A stretch of DNA of 64,000 nt from Flavobacterium plurextorum (GTDB lineage: Bacteria > Bacteroidota > Bacteroidia > Flavobacteriales > Flavobacteriaceae): assembly GCF_002217395.1 (NCBI RefSeq), contig NZ_MUHD01000014.1, positions 1 through 64,000 on the forward strand, written 5' to 3'. This document shows, piece after piece, positions 17,848 to 27,653 of the stretch. The position numbers were made by a program, and so were the translations under genes. The stretch's first letter is position 1. Each line of letters begins with the position of its first letter. A model generated the notes under the pieces. That model did not search any database. It was not told the origin of the DNA and was given only the letters and a program-made list of their open reading frames with translations.

Positions 17848-18312
17848 TTAATTTTCGGGATAATTGAGATTAAAATAGTTCTCAAAAGCTTTGCAAAGTA
17901 ATTCTTTATCTACTTCCAATAATTCATTTCGAACATTCCAATCTTTAATGTATTCTTCATCTGTTTCAGAAATTTCCTCGCCATCAAGTTTTCGAGTTAA
18001 AATATCACTTAATAATACACTATTGCATTGATGATAGCCTGGATAGTATTTATAAATAAAGGCCCAATAGTCAAATTTATCATCATTTGCATTTTCATCT
18101 TTGTGATCTTTTTCTTCAAATTCTTTGATTACCTCGAATTCTAGCCAACCCATTGCTTCTCCAATTCCTTGATAAAAAGCATTTCTTTCCGCTCGAGTTT
18201 CAAAAGTATATTTCTTTAGATTAATTGTTTTTTCATAATCAGTTAAGGCTTCCTTATTGTTGTATTTTTTTACCTGATCTTTTCCGAAAATTATTTCCGC
18301 TGAATATTTCAT
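17848..18312 (-). CDS. Acidic protein overlapping the HNH nuclease gene
   Basis: A 154-residue protein of unrecognised family, rich in Glu and Asp, with no signal peptide. Its start codon overlaps the stop of the HNH nuclease gene by 4 bp, so the two are translationally coupled. An acidic partner directly after a nuclease gene would fit an inhibitor or specificity subunit, but nothing in the sequence proves that. Confidence 0.65.
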   Translation of the reverse strand: MKYSAEIIFGKDQVKKYNNKEALTDYEKTINLKKYTFETRAERNAFYQGIGEAMGWLEFEVIKEFEEKDHKDENANDDKFDYWAFIYKYYPGYHQCNSVLLSDILTRKLDGEEISETDEEYIKDWNVRNELLEVDKELLCKAFENYFNLNYPEN

Positions 18313-19073
18313 TTCTTAAAAATGTTATGATAATGATAATCTAAGAATTCTTTAGAAGGAAGAAATCTATTGGGTAAATTTATAGGTTTATTCTCGTATT
18401 TTAAAAAGAAATCTTCTATGGCGTTTTCTTTTCTATATTCATCTAAAAAAGGAGATGTTTTTATTTTATATTCATCAGTAATAGTTATATATCCTTTATC
18501 AAAAGCCTTGTCGTGGATTGAGTTTATGCAGATTCCATTATGAGGATTTAATCTAATTTTATCATCCTTTGACCAAGGAACTATATGGCTGGCAACAAGA
18601 AAATCTGGGATTGAAAGCCCAGTAATACAGCATTCTGAATTATATGAAGAAAGAATTGTTGAACGGAAGAAACTCTGATTTATCCTTGTTTTGATGACTG
18701 ATTCACGTTCTTTACCTAAAGGTAAATTGTTGATATCTATATTAGATGTCTTTTCAATTGGTTCATTTGCAAAATGAGAAATTATTAGTTCGCTATCATA
18801 TCCAAGATTTTCCCAGTTATTATTATATTCGTCCCATACAATTTTATCAAGTTTGGTGGTGTTTCCTAATCCAACGATTCCTCTTTTTTTTAACTCTAAA
18901 TCAAAACTTCCAAAATTTCCAATTTTCATCTTTACCGAATTAGCACTTCTTCTAATTATTCTTGAAATTCTAATAACATCTGGGTGATTGGAACTAACCT
19001 TATTAAAAGGAATTTTACAATATAGATTTAGTACCACAATTGTTTGTTCTTTTGTCCAATTTTCTGTTGCCAT
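18309..19073 (-). CDS. HNH endonuclease linked to the restriction-modification genes
   Basis: The C-terminal half has an HNH_2-type nuclease core: SECCITGL, then VASHIVPW, NPHNGICINSIHDKAFDKGYITI, with the expected His and Asn residues. The N-terminal region (about residues 1-60) has a helical SANT/HTH-like pattern (WTKEQTIVVLNLY, RRSANSVKMKIGNF), probably for DNA binding. It lies 98 bp downstream of the putative restriction enzyme on the same strand. It may be a second restriction activity or a separate defence nuclease. Confidence 0.8.
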   Translation of the reverse strand: MATENWTKEQTIVVLNLYCKIPFNKVSSNHPDVIRISRIIRRSANSVKMKIGNFGSFDLELKKRGIVGLGNTTKLDKIVWDEYNNNWENLGYDSELIISHFANEPIEKTSNIDINNLPLGKERESVIKTRINQSFFRSTILSSYNSECCITGLSIPDFLVASHIVPWSKDDKIRLNPHNGICINSIHDKAFDKGYITITDEYKIKTSPFLDEYRKENAIEDFFLKYENKPINLPNRFLPSKEFLDYHYHNIFKK

Positions 19074-19171
19074 AATAGTTTATTAGAAATTTATATAAAT
19101 AATAATTAATTAATATGATTTATTGGGTTAATAAAAAAACAAAATCAATTTTTATTTAAATGAAGGAGTTT

Positions 19172-20485
19172 CTACATTGTAAAGTTATCGTCATCTGTTG
19201 GAATTGGCTCTCCTTTCATAAACAATTCAAAAGAGCCAGTAGGAGCGAAGTCAATGTTAATTACATTATAATCATTTTTATTTCGCCACAAACGAACAGA
19301 ATCTGTTCCTTTCTTTTGAAGCCATTCACGGGTAACAGGTTCTCTTTCTTTGAGTCCTAAAACATCTACAAGTAACCATTGACCTAAAGCAGATTGTCCA
19401 AATCTTTTTCCGTTTTCATCTTTTAAAGTATTGCTTCCAGATTGTAAGCCTTTCATGTTGTCTTGTGTAACCAAAGCAGGAATTATTTTTCCATTAGGAA
19501 GTTTTAATGAAAAACGTACTTCAGGTTTTTCATCTGAAGGGCCTTTATAGTCTTCTTTAATTCTTTCAAATTCAAATATGTTGGATGTGAAAAAATCAGG
19601 ATGCTTTCTGTGAAATTCTCTTGGAATAGGAACGTAAATTTCATTTAAAGGTCTTGGAATATTACTACCTCTATTTTTAGATGCGGCATTCCATGCATTT
19701 AATCCTGATTTTTCTTCTACTTCTTTAGATTGATAAGAATATAATGGCAAGTAAACTTCAATAATATCGGGTTCTGCAACTTTTGTCGTTTCAATAAGAT
19801 TGAAGTATGCTTGTAGTAAGAATGAAAATGGATCTTCAATTATTTTTACATCAAATTTATTGAGTATTAAGGTGTTGTATTTGTCGGAGTCAAATTTTTG
19901 CCATATTTGAGAATCGGCAAATGTATATCTATAATCTTTATTTCCATCAGACCAAGATAGAGCGGATGGTGTTGCGCTAAAGTTTGTAAGTTTTGCTACA
20001 TCAATTAATGGGTACGCACATTCATTTATAGTAAAAATGCCTTTGTCACGAGTTATATAGTGATAAATATTTTTGTCTTCTGATAATCCTAATCGCTCAT
20101 AATCACTTTTCATTCTTTGATTTTTGATCTCAGAAATTTTATAAGCTAATGAGTGTAAATCATCACGATAGAAATTTATATCATTTTGATAGCGTTTAAG
20201 TTGCATGACTTTTTGAAAAGAAGGTTTACTTCCCATCCAAGTTTTAAGGCCAATTCCGATTCGGTTATCACCAAATACAGAAAGTACATCATGCGGAGTG
20301 TTTCCAATATCTACATTTTGACTATCGAAAATTTTTGTAAAAACAGTTTCCTGAAATTTAGAGTCAAGATATGGTATTAAATCTCCTTGTTTTTGACGGA
20401 ATAAATTAGATAACGCTCCATAAACTTGTAAAAACTTTATATATTCATCTCTTTGCTCAATGGAAAATTGCTCCCAAACACTCAT
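19172..20485 (-). CDS. Putative type II restriction endonuclease
   Basis: 437 residues. The role is inferred mainly from context: its start overlaps the end of a DNA cytosine methyltransferase by 4 bp (ATGA). I could not find a clear PD-(D/E)XK, HNH or phospholipase-D motif. The C-terminal part (about 330-425; LPNGKIIPALVTQDN, ALGQWLLVDVLGL, TREWLQKKG) resembles the B3-like DNA-binding domain found at the C-terminus of NgoFVII-type enzymes. Family assignment is tentative; if correct, it cleaves unmodified copies of the site methylated by its partner. Confidence 0.6.
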   Translation of the reverse strand: MSVWEQFSIEQRDEYIKFLQVYGALSNLFRQKQGDLIPYLDSKFQETVFTKIFDSQNVDIGNTPHDVLSVFGDNRIGIGLKTWMGSKPSFQKVMQLKRYQNDINFYRDDLHSLAYKISEIKNQRMKSDYERLGLSEDKNIYHYITRDKGIFTINECAYPLIDVAKLTNFSATPSALSWSDGNKDYRYTFADSQIWQKFDSDKYNTLILNKFDVKIIEDPFSFLLQAYFNLIETTKVAEPDIIEVYLPLYSYQSKEVEEKSGLNAWNAASKNRGSNIPRPLNEIYVPIPREFHRKHPDFFTSNIFEFERIKEDYKGPSDEKPEVRFSLKLPNGKIIPALVTQDNMKGLQSGSNTLKDENGKRFGQSALGQWLLVDVLGLKEREPVTREWLQKKGTDSVRLWRNKNDYNVINIDFAPTGSFELFMKGEPIPTDDDNFTM

Positions 20486-21717
20486 GGTAGTAAGACATTT
20501 AAAATTTCTTGACTTATTCGTTCAATCAAAGGTGTTGTTACCGAATTTCCTGCTTGCATGTATAATTTACTGTTAGCAATATTTGGTAAGATATATTTGT
20601 CCATAGGGTATCCTTGAAAAGCAAAACATTCTTTTGGAGTTAGTTTTCGAATACCATAATCATCTAGAATTAATGGTACGTTATGACCTCCAGTACCCAT
20701 ATTTGCCGTTAGAGTTGGACAGACTTGGTTTTTGTTTTCTCTCACATATACTCGTCTCCATTGGTAAATTGTATCTTTTGAAGTTATTGTTTTCTCTAGT
20801 TCAGGATAATATTGGTGGTCTTTTTTATAATATAAATTATCTGCTTGCTTTCCCTTTTCTAAAATATCATGAATGGTTTTAGTTAGAGGAATTGATTCAG
20901 GAAATTTAAAATCGCCATGATTAGGTACTTCTCGTTTATCAAATGCTACAATAAAAATTCTCTCTCTGTTTTGAGGAACATTTGCATGTGTTGAAGAATT
21001 CAGCACTTTAGTATAAGCTTTATAACCCAGTTTTTCTTCTAATATTTCTAATATTACTTTAAAAGTATTTCCTTTATCATGAGAAACTAAATTTTTTACA
21101 TTTTCAAGAAAAACAACTTTAGGTCTTTTAGTTTCAATAATTTTTTCTAAATCAAAAAACAGAGTGCCCCTTGTATCTTGAAATCCTTTTCTATTCCCGG
21201 CAATTGAAAAAGCCTGGCATGGAAATCCCGCACATAATACTTCAAAATCATCTGGGATATAATTTTTAGTGCTTTTTTTCGTGATATCTCCAAATGGAAT
21301 TTCTCCAAAATTGGTTTTATATGTTTTTTGCGAGTCTACATTCCATTCACTTGTATAGATACATTTTCCGCCAATATTTTGCAATGCAATTCTAAATCCA
21401 CCAATTCCTGCAAAGAGATCGATGAATTTGAAAGTATAGTTTTTGGGAGTTGGAAAAGGTACATCTTCAACTTCAAACAATAATTGTTGTAATGCAGAAT
21501 CAGAAAGAATATTTAATTTTTCTTCTTCATTTTTGTATTCGACAATTTGTTTTAAATATTCTGTGGCCTCTTCTTCAAAATGATCTTTAACGCCATTATG
21601 ATAGTTATGAAGATAATGTGTTACTACAGCTTTTCTATTATCATCTTCTTCTACAAAACGAGTTTTAAAATTTTTACCATCAAATTCATCTATATTGATC
21701 TTTTCTACTCCCATCAT
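20482..21717 (-). CDS. DNA (cytosine-5)-methyltransferase (Dcm type)
   Basis: All key C5-methyltransferase motifs are present in order: I (FIDLFAGIGGFRIAL, about 98-112), IV (GFPCQAFS, catalytic Cys near 167), VI (LENVKNL), VIII (QNRERIFIV), and X (MQAGNSVTTPL). An N-terminal extension of about 90 residues with no recognised domain precedes motif I. It is the protective half of a type II restriction-modification system with the gene that overlaps it. The first two codons are both ATG, so the start may be 3 bp later. Confidence 0.93.
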   Translation of the reverse strand: MMGVEKINIDEFDGKNFKTRFVEEDDNRKAVVTHYLHNYHNGVKDHFEEEATEYLKQIVEYKNEEEKLNILSDSALQQLLFEVEDVPFPTPKNYTFKFIDLFAGIGGFRIALQNIGGKCIYTSEWNVDSQKTYKTNFGEIPFGDITKKSTKNYIPDDFEVLCAGFPCQAFSIAGNRKGFQDTRGTLFFDLEKIIETKRPKVVFLENVKNLVSHDKGNTFKVILEILEEKLGYKAYTKVLNSSTHANVPQNRERIFIVAFDKREVPNHGDFKFPESIPLTKTIHDILEKGKQADNLYYKKDHQYYPELEKTITSKDTIYQWRRVYVRENKNQVCPTLTANMGTGGHNVPLILDDYGIRKLTPKECFAFQGYPMDKYILPNIANSKLYMQAGNSVTTPLIERISQEILNVLLP

Positions 21718-21826
21718 TTTGCGCTTAAATTAATGGTGCAATTTAGAAATAATAATCCAAAAATTAGGAATTATATTTTTGCGGAGATAACTTCTTTTTG
21801 GTTTGTAAATTTGGTTTTAATTAGAG

Positions 21827-24286
21827 TCACTTATCCTTCTTCCCCCACTTAATCTTCATTTTTCCATTATCATCAAGAGCTATTAAATGCAGGACAATTC
21901 CGCGTTCGCGTACAGCATCGCGCTCGGCTTTGCTGGCGAGTTTGGCGTCATTTTTAGAGTTTCTAAGCGGAATTGTTAAGGCGAGATTGGTTCCTCGGCC
22001 AAAAGAGTAAATTCCGTCAACATCAATGTTTAGTACACTGGAACTTATTGTTAAATTGTTTACGTCTACTTGTTCGCCGCGCATGTTAAGATGACCGGAC
22101 AAATCGCTGAAAGTGATATTCTCGACATCACGAAAAGGAAAAGCAAACTTGCCAATTTTTACAATTGGCTGAAAATTTACTAAAGCGCCTTGATTAACAT
22201 TAAAATCGAGTTTGCCGTGTATCGAATTGGTGATTAATTCTCCGTGACTATTAATAAAACCATTTACATTAGCAGTGCTTGTAAGGCGTCCTTTAATGTT
22301 GTTTGGACTGAAAGATTTGATTCCGAAATTGTTAAACGATTTTAGAAAACTTGCAATGTCAACTCGGTTAACCTGTGCGTTTGAGCTAAAAGCATAGTTG
22401 TTTCCGCTGGGTTTAACTTCGCTGTTAAAAGTTATACTGCCGCCAGAAGTTTGCAGCGAGCCATTTTTTATAAGCAGTCTAGAATCGATCATTTGTATGC
22501 GTGCCGTTGTATTTGTGGCGGTTAGTTTATTGTAATTTATTTTGTCCGCTTTAATATCAATAACAACCGCACATTTTTCGATCACTGTTCGTAATTGGTT
22601 TGAGATTGTTGGTTTTTTATTTTTAGCCACAGTTTTACTTTTTTGAGAAGCTGCTAAAACACCCAAAAATTGTTTCAAATCGAGATTTGGAAAGTAAATA
22701 TTCCAATTTACAACCATTTTTTCGGGAGCGTTATAGTATAGATTCAGGAAATTGTCAATTTTACCATCGATAATAATAGTGTTTTTGTTGTGTTTGTAAG
22801 TGATTTTTTTAATGAGCAAAGCCTGTTCGGTAAAGTCAAGCTGGACGTTTACTTTTTCGGCATGAACTTTTTTCGGAATAAAATCAAACGAAGTATTTTC
22901 AACATTTACACTGCCAATAAATTTAGGTTTGTTGATGTATAAATCGACAATGTCAAACTGAAAGTCCAGATTAGCCTTTGCGTGACCTTCTGTAAAATTG
23001 ATCCATTTATCATTACTTATTTCGTTCAGTTTTTCTACATCAAAATCAGAATTTACAGTTCCAGTTGCAATTGGTTTTTCAAGATTATTGATGGATAACT
23101 GCGGAATTGAAAGCGGAATATTTTGATATTCTCCAGAAAATCGAGTTAAAATAACTGCTGAGTTTGGATCATTAAAACCTTCTTTAGGTTTGAAATTATT
23201 GGTAAAAATTCCTTTAAAATTACATTTCTTAATTTGTCCGTCAGGAATCGTAAGCTCATTGTTTTTGCACATTGCCTGCACCACTATTTTGGGATCATCA
23301 TGAACATTTAAATCTCCTTTTAGATCACAGTTTACAGCAATTGGCTCTTTTAGATCAAACCGATTAAGCTTAGAACTAATATTTGCCGATAATAAATTCG
23401 ACGCATTACTCCATAAAATATGAGTGTCTATGTTTATTCCATAAAGCGAATTGGTTTTCCCGATATTAAAATACGCCACAATATCAAATGAATCTGTGCC
23501 TATTTTTAGACCTTTGGTTGCAATATCAATTTTTTGTTTTTTTACAGAATACGATACATTCAAAGTTCCTTTTAATTCCTTTTGTTTAGCAAAACTTCCG
23601 TGAACAGTATTAAAAGCAAGACTGTTTATTTGAGTGTCTAGAAATAAATCAGTATTCCAATCGTCTCCATCGTAATTTACTTTAGAGTTTAAATTGTGAA
23701 CATCAAAATCAAATAATTTATTTCCCAGTTGGTTATTTATAGTAACCCGAACATTGTTGAGGTCGATTTGATCAATTGTAGTTTCTGTTTCTGATTTCTT
23801 TTGCGGATCTTTTTTCTTTTTTGGTTTAAAAATGTCTGAATTTGTATATCCGTCTTTAGTTTTATAAATATAAATATTAGCGTCGTTAATAAGGATTTTA
23901 TGAATATTAAGTTCATTATGCAATAAACTCCAAATATTGAGTCGGGCTTCAATTTCTTTGGCTTTTAATAAAGTATGATGATGTGTATTCCATTTTTTGT
24001 CTTTGAGTTCAACATCATTTAAAGCTAAAGTGAAATTAGGAAAACCAGTTAAAAACTTATAATGAAAGTCGCCAATATGAAATTCTCCATTTATATTTTC
24101 GTTGATTTTGGCGTTTACTTTGGCAATAATTTCGGTTTTGTTTCTGTTGAAATAGATCGATAATCCTCCACAGGCAATTAAAAGTAATGCGATAAGTCCC
24201 AAAATAAAAAAACCAAAACGTTTAGCATATTTTTTAAAACCAACCGACTGAAAAAAGTTTTTTATTTGTTGTAAAGGTTCTCTCAT
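21827..24286 (-). CDS. AsmA-like protein
   Basis: One N-terminal membrane helix (about residues 20-45; FGFFILGLIALLLIACGGLSIYF) followed by a large beta-rich periplasmic region with the AsmA N-terminal pattern (KINENINGEFHIGDFHYKFLTGFPNFTLALNDVELKD) and AsmA-like C-terminal repeats. Proteins of this class form long grooves tied to lipid or outer-membrane homeostasis. 819 residues is usual in Flavobacteriia. It lies 109 bp upstream of nothing related; probably monocistronic. Confidence 0.85.
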   Translation of the reverse strand: MREPLQQIKNFFQSVGFKKYAKRFGFFILGLIALLLIACGGLSIYFNRNKTEIIAKVNAKINENINGEFHIGDFHYKFLTGFPNFTLALNDVELKDKKWNTHHHTLLKAKEIEARLNIWSLLHNELNIHKILINDANIYIYKTKDGYTNSDIFKPKKKKDPQKKSETETTIDQIDLNNVRVTINNQLGNKLFDFDVHNLNSKVNYDGDDWNTDLFLDTQINSLAFNTVHGSFAKQKELKGTLNVSYSVKKQKIDIATKGLKIGTDSFDIVAYFNIGKTNSLYGINIDTHILWSNASNLLSANISSKLNRFDLKEPIAVNCDLKGDLNVHDDPKIVVQAMCKNNELTIPDGQIKKCNFKGIFTNNFKPKEGFNDPNSAVILTRFSGEYQNIPLSIPQLSINNLEKPIATGTVNSDFDVEKLNEISNDKWINFTEGHAKANLDFQFDIVDLYINKPKFIGSVNVENTSFDFIPKKVHAEKVNVQLDFTEQALLIKKITYKHNKNTIIIDGKIDNFLNLYYNAPEKMVVNWNIYFPNLDLKQFLGVLAASQKSKTVAKNKKPTISNQLRTVIEKCAVVIDIKADKINYNKLTATNTTARIQMIDSRLLIKNGSLQTSGGSITFNSEVKPSGNNYAFSSNAQVNRVDIASFLKSFNNFGIKSFSPNNIKGRLTSTANVNGFINSHGELITNSIHGKLDFNVNQGALVNFQPIVKIGKFAFPFRDVENITFSDLSGHLNMRGEQVDVNNLTISSSVLNIDVDGIYSFGRGTNLALTIPLRNSKNDAKLASKAERDAVRERGIVLHLIALDDNGKMKIKWGKKDK

Positions 24287-24532
24287 CTGGATAAAATTTT
24301 CTGGATCATTAAAGATAAGCTAAAAAAGAATGTTATTCTTAAAAAGATTACAGGAAGCTCATTATAAGTTTAAACTTATAAAATATAGGATTAATTGCGC
24401 GTATAATTAAAGACAATACATTTATAATGAAAACTAATTTACGAATGATGTTTCATTTGTTTTAAATTTTTAAATTTGTACTCTAGTTTGAAACATAACA
24501 ATTCAGACGATAATTTTAAAAGATAAGAAATT

Positions 24533-24850
24533 ATGGCATTAGCAATAACAGATGCTACTTTTGATGAAGTAGTTTTAAAATCAGATAAACCAGTAATGGT
24601 AGATTTTTGGGCAGCATGGTGTGGTCCTTGTAGAATGGTTGGTCCAATCATTGACCAATTAAGCGATGAGTACGCAGGAAAAGTAGTTGTTGGTAAAGTA
24701 GATGTAGATGCAAACCAAGAATTCGCTGCAAAATATGGTGTGCGTAACATACCAACCGTTTTGGTATTTCATAACGGTGAAGTAGTAGGGAAACAAGTAG
24801 GAGTAGCTCCAAAACAAACCTACGCAGATAGTTTAGACGCTTTGTTGTAA
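24533..24850 (+). CDS. trxA: Thioredoxin
   Basis: Cytoplasmic dithiol reductase. The 105-residue protein has the canonical active site WCGPC (Cys 30 and 33) and the cis-proline region NIPTVLVFHNGE. No signal peptide. A TAAATTTG box at 24471-24478 may be its -7 promoter element. A terminator follows. Confidence 0.96.
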   Translation: MALAITDATFDEVVLKSDKPVMVDFWAAWCGPCRMVGPIIDQLSDEYAGKVVVGKVDVDANQEFAAKYGVRNIPTVLVFHNGEVVGKQVGVAPKQTYADSLDALL

Positions 24851-24875
24851 TCGTAAGATTATGATTTATATAAAG

Positions 24876-24904
24876 AAGGTTTGGCGAAAGTCAAACCTTT
24901 TTTA
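24876..24904 (+). terminator. Intrinsic terminator of trxA
   Basis: Stem AAGGTTTG / CAAACCTT followed by a run of T, 25 bp after the stop codon. Confidence 0.85.
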
Positions 24905-24915
24905 TTTGAGTTTTC

Positions 24916-25041
24916 TTGCCGCGAATTTCACAAATTTTCACAAATTAAAATTTTTACTTGAGTTTTCACTGCTCCAGATAACTATCGGGAGGGGCAAACT
25001 TTTTAAATTAATTCGCAGGAATTAGTGGAATTCGTGGTAAA
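24916..25041. repeat. Composite inverted repeat with nested GATAACTATCGGGAG copy
   Basis: Outer arms GCCGCGAATTTCACAAATT and GGAATTCGTGG flank a copy of the short palindromic element GCTCCAGATAACTATCGGGAGG (24971-24992, written in part). One repeat family appears inserted in another. Confidence 0.6.
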
Positions 25042-25079
25042 CATTTTTTATTTTTAACGAATCTTATATTCTTTTAAAA

Positions 25080-27653
25080 ATGAAAAATCTATACACCTTC
25101 CTTTGCTTTTTTATGTTGATTCCGAGTTGTTTTTCTCAGTCAAAAGAAAAAGAAAGTATAATTCTAGAAAGTGGTGTTTCAGAGCAATTGGCGCAATTTC
25201 GTAAAAAACAAATTTCAGGTGTTCAATATAATTTGTCTTTCGAGATTCCAAATCAGAAAGAAGAGAATATAAATGCTCACTTGCTCGTAAATTTGAACTT
25301 AACGGATTTAAGTCAGCCCTTACTTTTAGATTTTAAAGAAAAAACGTTGAACATAAAATCAGTTGCCGTAAACGGAAAAAGCATGGCAATTGTTCACGAA
25401 AAAGGACATATTGTAATTTCTCCGTTAGCTTTGATTTCAGGAAAAAACACAATCTTAATTTCTTTTATTGCAGGTAATTTATCGTTGAATAGAAACGATG
25501 ATTTTTTATACACTTTATTGGTTCCAGATCGTGCAAGTACGTTGTTTCCGTGTTTTGATCAGCCAGATATAAAAGCGACTTATAAACTGAGTCTTACGGT
25601 GCCAAAAGATTGGTCAGTTTTGGCTGGAGCCGATGTAAAAGAGAAATTAGAAAAAGGCAATTTTACTTTGTACACTTTTGGAGAATCAGATAAAATGAGT
25701 ACTTATTTGTTCTCTTTTGTTGCCGGAAAATTCAAAAGTACCACGCAAAAACCAGGTTTAGAAATGACAATGCTGTATCGTGAAAACAGTCAGGAAAAAT
25801 TTCGCGTAAGCGCCGATACTATTTTCAACTTGCATCAGCAATCTTTAAACTTTTTAGAAAAATATACCAATTATAAATTCCCGTTTCAAAAGTTAGACTT
25901 CGCTTCAATTCCCGTTTTTCAGTATGGCGGAATGGAACATGTTGGCGCAATTCAATATCGAGAATCAACTTTGTTTCTTGATAACAGCGCAACCGACAGC
26001 GAGAAATTAAACCGTGCGAAACTCATCGCGCATGAAACCTCGCATATGTGGTTTGGCGATTTGGTAACCATGAAATGGTTTGACGACGTTTGGATGAAAG
26101 AGGTTTTTGCCAACTTTATGGCAGACAAAATTATGAACCCGATTTTTCCAAAAGTCAATCATAATTTACAGTTTTTCACCGCTCATTATGCAAGCGCTTA
26201 CGCGGAAGATCGATCTTTAGGAACACATCCAATAAAACAGCATTTGGCAAATTTAAAAAATGCGGGTTCGCTTTATGGAGCTATTATTTATAATAAAGCA
26301 CCAATTATGATGCGCCAGTTAGAAGCTTCGATGGGAAAAGAAGCTTTTCAGAAAGGAATCGAAAAATACATTCAAAAATACGCTAATGACAATGCCGATT
26401 GGAATAATCTAGTAGAAATTCTAGATGCCGAAACGCCGCTTGATATGAAAAAATGGAGCGAGATTTGGGTAAACAAATCTGGAAGAGCAATTTTTACAGA
26501 TAAAATCGAATACGATTCTAAAAACCGAATCAAAAAATTTGAAATTACTCAGAAAGCAGAAGATAAATCAGATAATATCTGGTCTCAGATTTTTCAGATT
26601 GGTTTAGTTTACAAGGATAATGTAAAGGTTTTAACGGCAAATATTAAAGAGGGAAATCTAGTTTTAAAAGAAGCTGTCGGACTTGAAAAACCACTTTCTG
26701 TTGTTTACAATTATAATGGTTTTGGATACGGTGTTTTTCCGCTTGACGGGAATAATTTAAAGTATATCGCAACATTGAAAGATGAGGTTGCAAGAGCTTC
26801 AAGTTACAGTAATCTTTATGAAAATACATTGATTGGAAATGTTTCGTCAGACAAAGCTTATGAATGCTTCTTAAAAGGAATTCAAACAGAAGAAAATGAA
26901 TTGGTTTTGAGAATTGCTTCGAATAATTTGAATACTATTTATTGGAGATTTTTTACCGAAAAACAACAAAATAAAGTTCAGAAACAGCTTGAAGATATTT
27001 TGAATGAACGTTTGCAAGCGAATTTATCGGCGAATATTAAAAAGACTTTATTTGGATTGTTTAGTTCGATTGCCTATTCAGATTCGGCAAAAGCCAAATT
27101 ATATCAGATTTGGAATAAGGAAATTGTAATTCCCGGTTTAAAATTGAATGAAGATGATTTTACCAATATGGCGATGAACTTGGCGATTTTCAAACATGAA
27201 AAAGCCGATGAAATTCTGGAAAAAACAAGAACTACAATTACAAATCCTGATAAACAAAAGCGTTTTGTGTTTCTGCTTCCGTCATTATCAAAAGACGAAT
27301 TGGTTCGAAATGCTTTTATGGAATCTTTAAAAGACGATTCAAACCGCGAAAAAGAATCTTGGGTTTCGGTTGGTTTAGCGAATATTCATCATCCGCTTCG
27401 TCAGGAAAGTGCGCAAAAATATATTAGATTTTCATTAGATTTAGTCGATGAAATTCAGCGTACAGGAGATATTTTCTTCCCGAAAGACTGGCTTGATAAT
27501 ACAGTTGGAAAATATTCGTCGAAATTTGCTTTTGATGAAGTACAGCGATTCTTAAAAGAAAACCCTAATTTTAGTCCGATCTTGAAGCGCAAATTATTTA
27601 TGTCGACAGATTTGCTTTATAAAGCACAAAATATTAAAAAAGAAACCGAATGA
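25080..27653 (+). CDS. M1-family metallo-aminopeptidase, secreted
   Basis: Zinc aminopeptidase with a signal peptide (residues 1-19) and a full M1 signature: HETSHMWFGD (His 318, His 322) and the third ligand Glu 341 (MKEVFANF). The exopeptidase motif reads GGMEH in place of the usual GAMEN. A domain order of N-terminal beta-saddle, catalytic domain and long helical C-terminal region fits its 857 residues. The stop overlaps the start of the next gene by 4 bp, so the two are coupled, although no functional link is obvious. Confidence 0.93.
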   Translation: MKNLYTFLCFFMLIPSCFSQSKEKESIILESGVSEQLAQFRKKQISGVQYNLSFEIPNQKEENINAHLLVNLNLTDLSQPLLLDFKEKTLNIKSVAVNGKSMAIVHEKGHIVISPLALISGKNTILISFIAGNLSLNRNDDFLYTLLVPDRASTLFPCFDQPDIKATYKLSLTVPKDWSVLAGADVKEKLEKGNFTLYTFGESDKMSTYLFSFVAGKFKSTTQKPGLEMTMLYRENSQEKFRVSADTIFNLHQQSLNFLEKYTNYKFPFQKLDFASIPVFQYGGMEHVGAIQYRESTLFLDNSATDSEKLNRAKLIAHETSHMWFGDLVTMKWFDDVWMKEVFANFMADKIMNPIFPKVNHNLQFFTAHYASAYAEDRSLGTHPIKQHLANLKNAGSLYGAIIYNKAPIMMRQLEASMGKEAFQKGIEKYIQKYANDNADWNNLVEILDAETPLDMKKWSEIWVNKSGRAIFTDKIEYDSKNRIKKFEITQKAEDKSDNIWSQIFQIGLVYKDNVKVLTANIKEGNLVLKEAVGLEKPLSVVYNYNGFGYGVFPLDGNNLKYIATLKDEVARASSYSNLYENTLIGNVSSDKAYECFLKGIQTEENELVLRIASNNLNTIYWRFFTEKQQNKVQKQLEDILNERLQANLSANIKKTLFGLFSSIAYSDSAKAKLYQIWNKEIVIPGLKLNEDDFTNMAMNLAIFKHEKADEILEKTRTTITNPDKQKRFVFLLPSLSKDELVRNAFMESLKDDSNREKESWVSVGLANIHHPLRQESAQKYIRFSLDLVDEIQRTGDIFFPKDWLDNTVGKYSSKFAFDEVQRFLKENPNFSPILKRKLFMSTDLLYKAQNIKKETE

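Noticed and set aside
19172..20485. Phospholipase-D type (BfiI/NgoFVII) catalytic domain
   Set aside because: No HxK motif was found in the N-terminal part; only the C-terminal resemblance to the DNA-binding domain remains.
24439..24750. Minus-strand open frame of 103 codons over trxA
   Set aside because: Antisense to the highly conserved thioredoxin coding sequence and without family resemblance.
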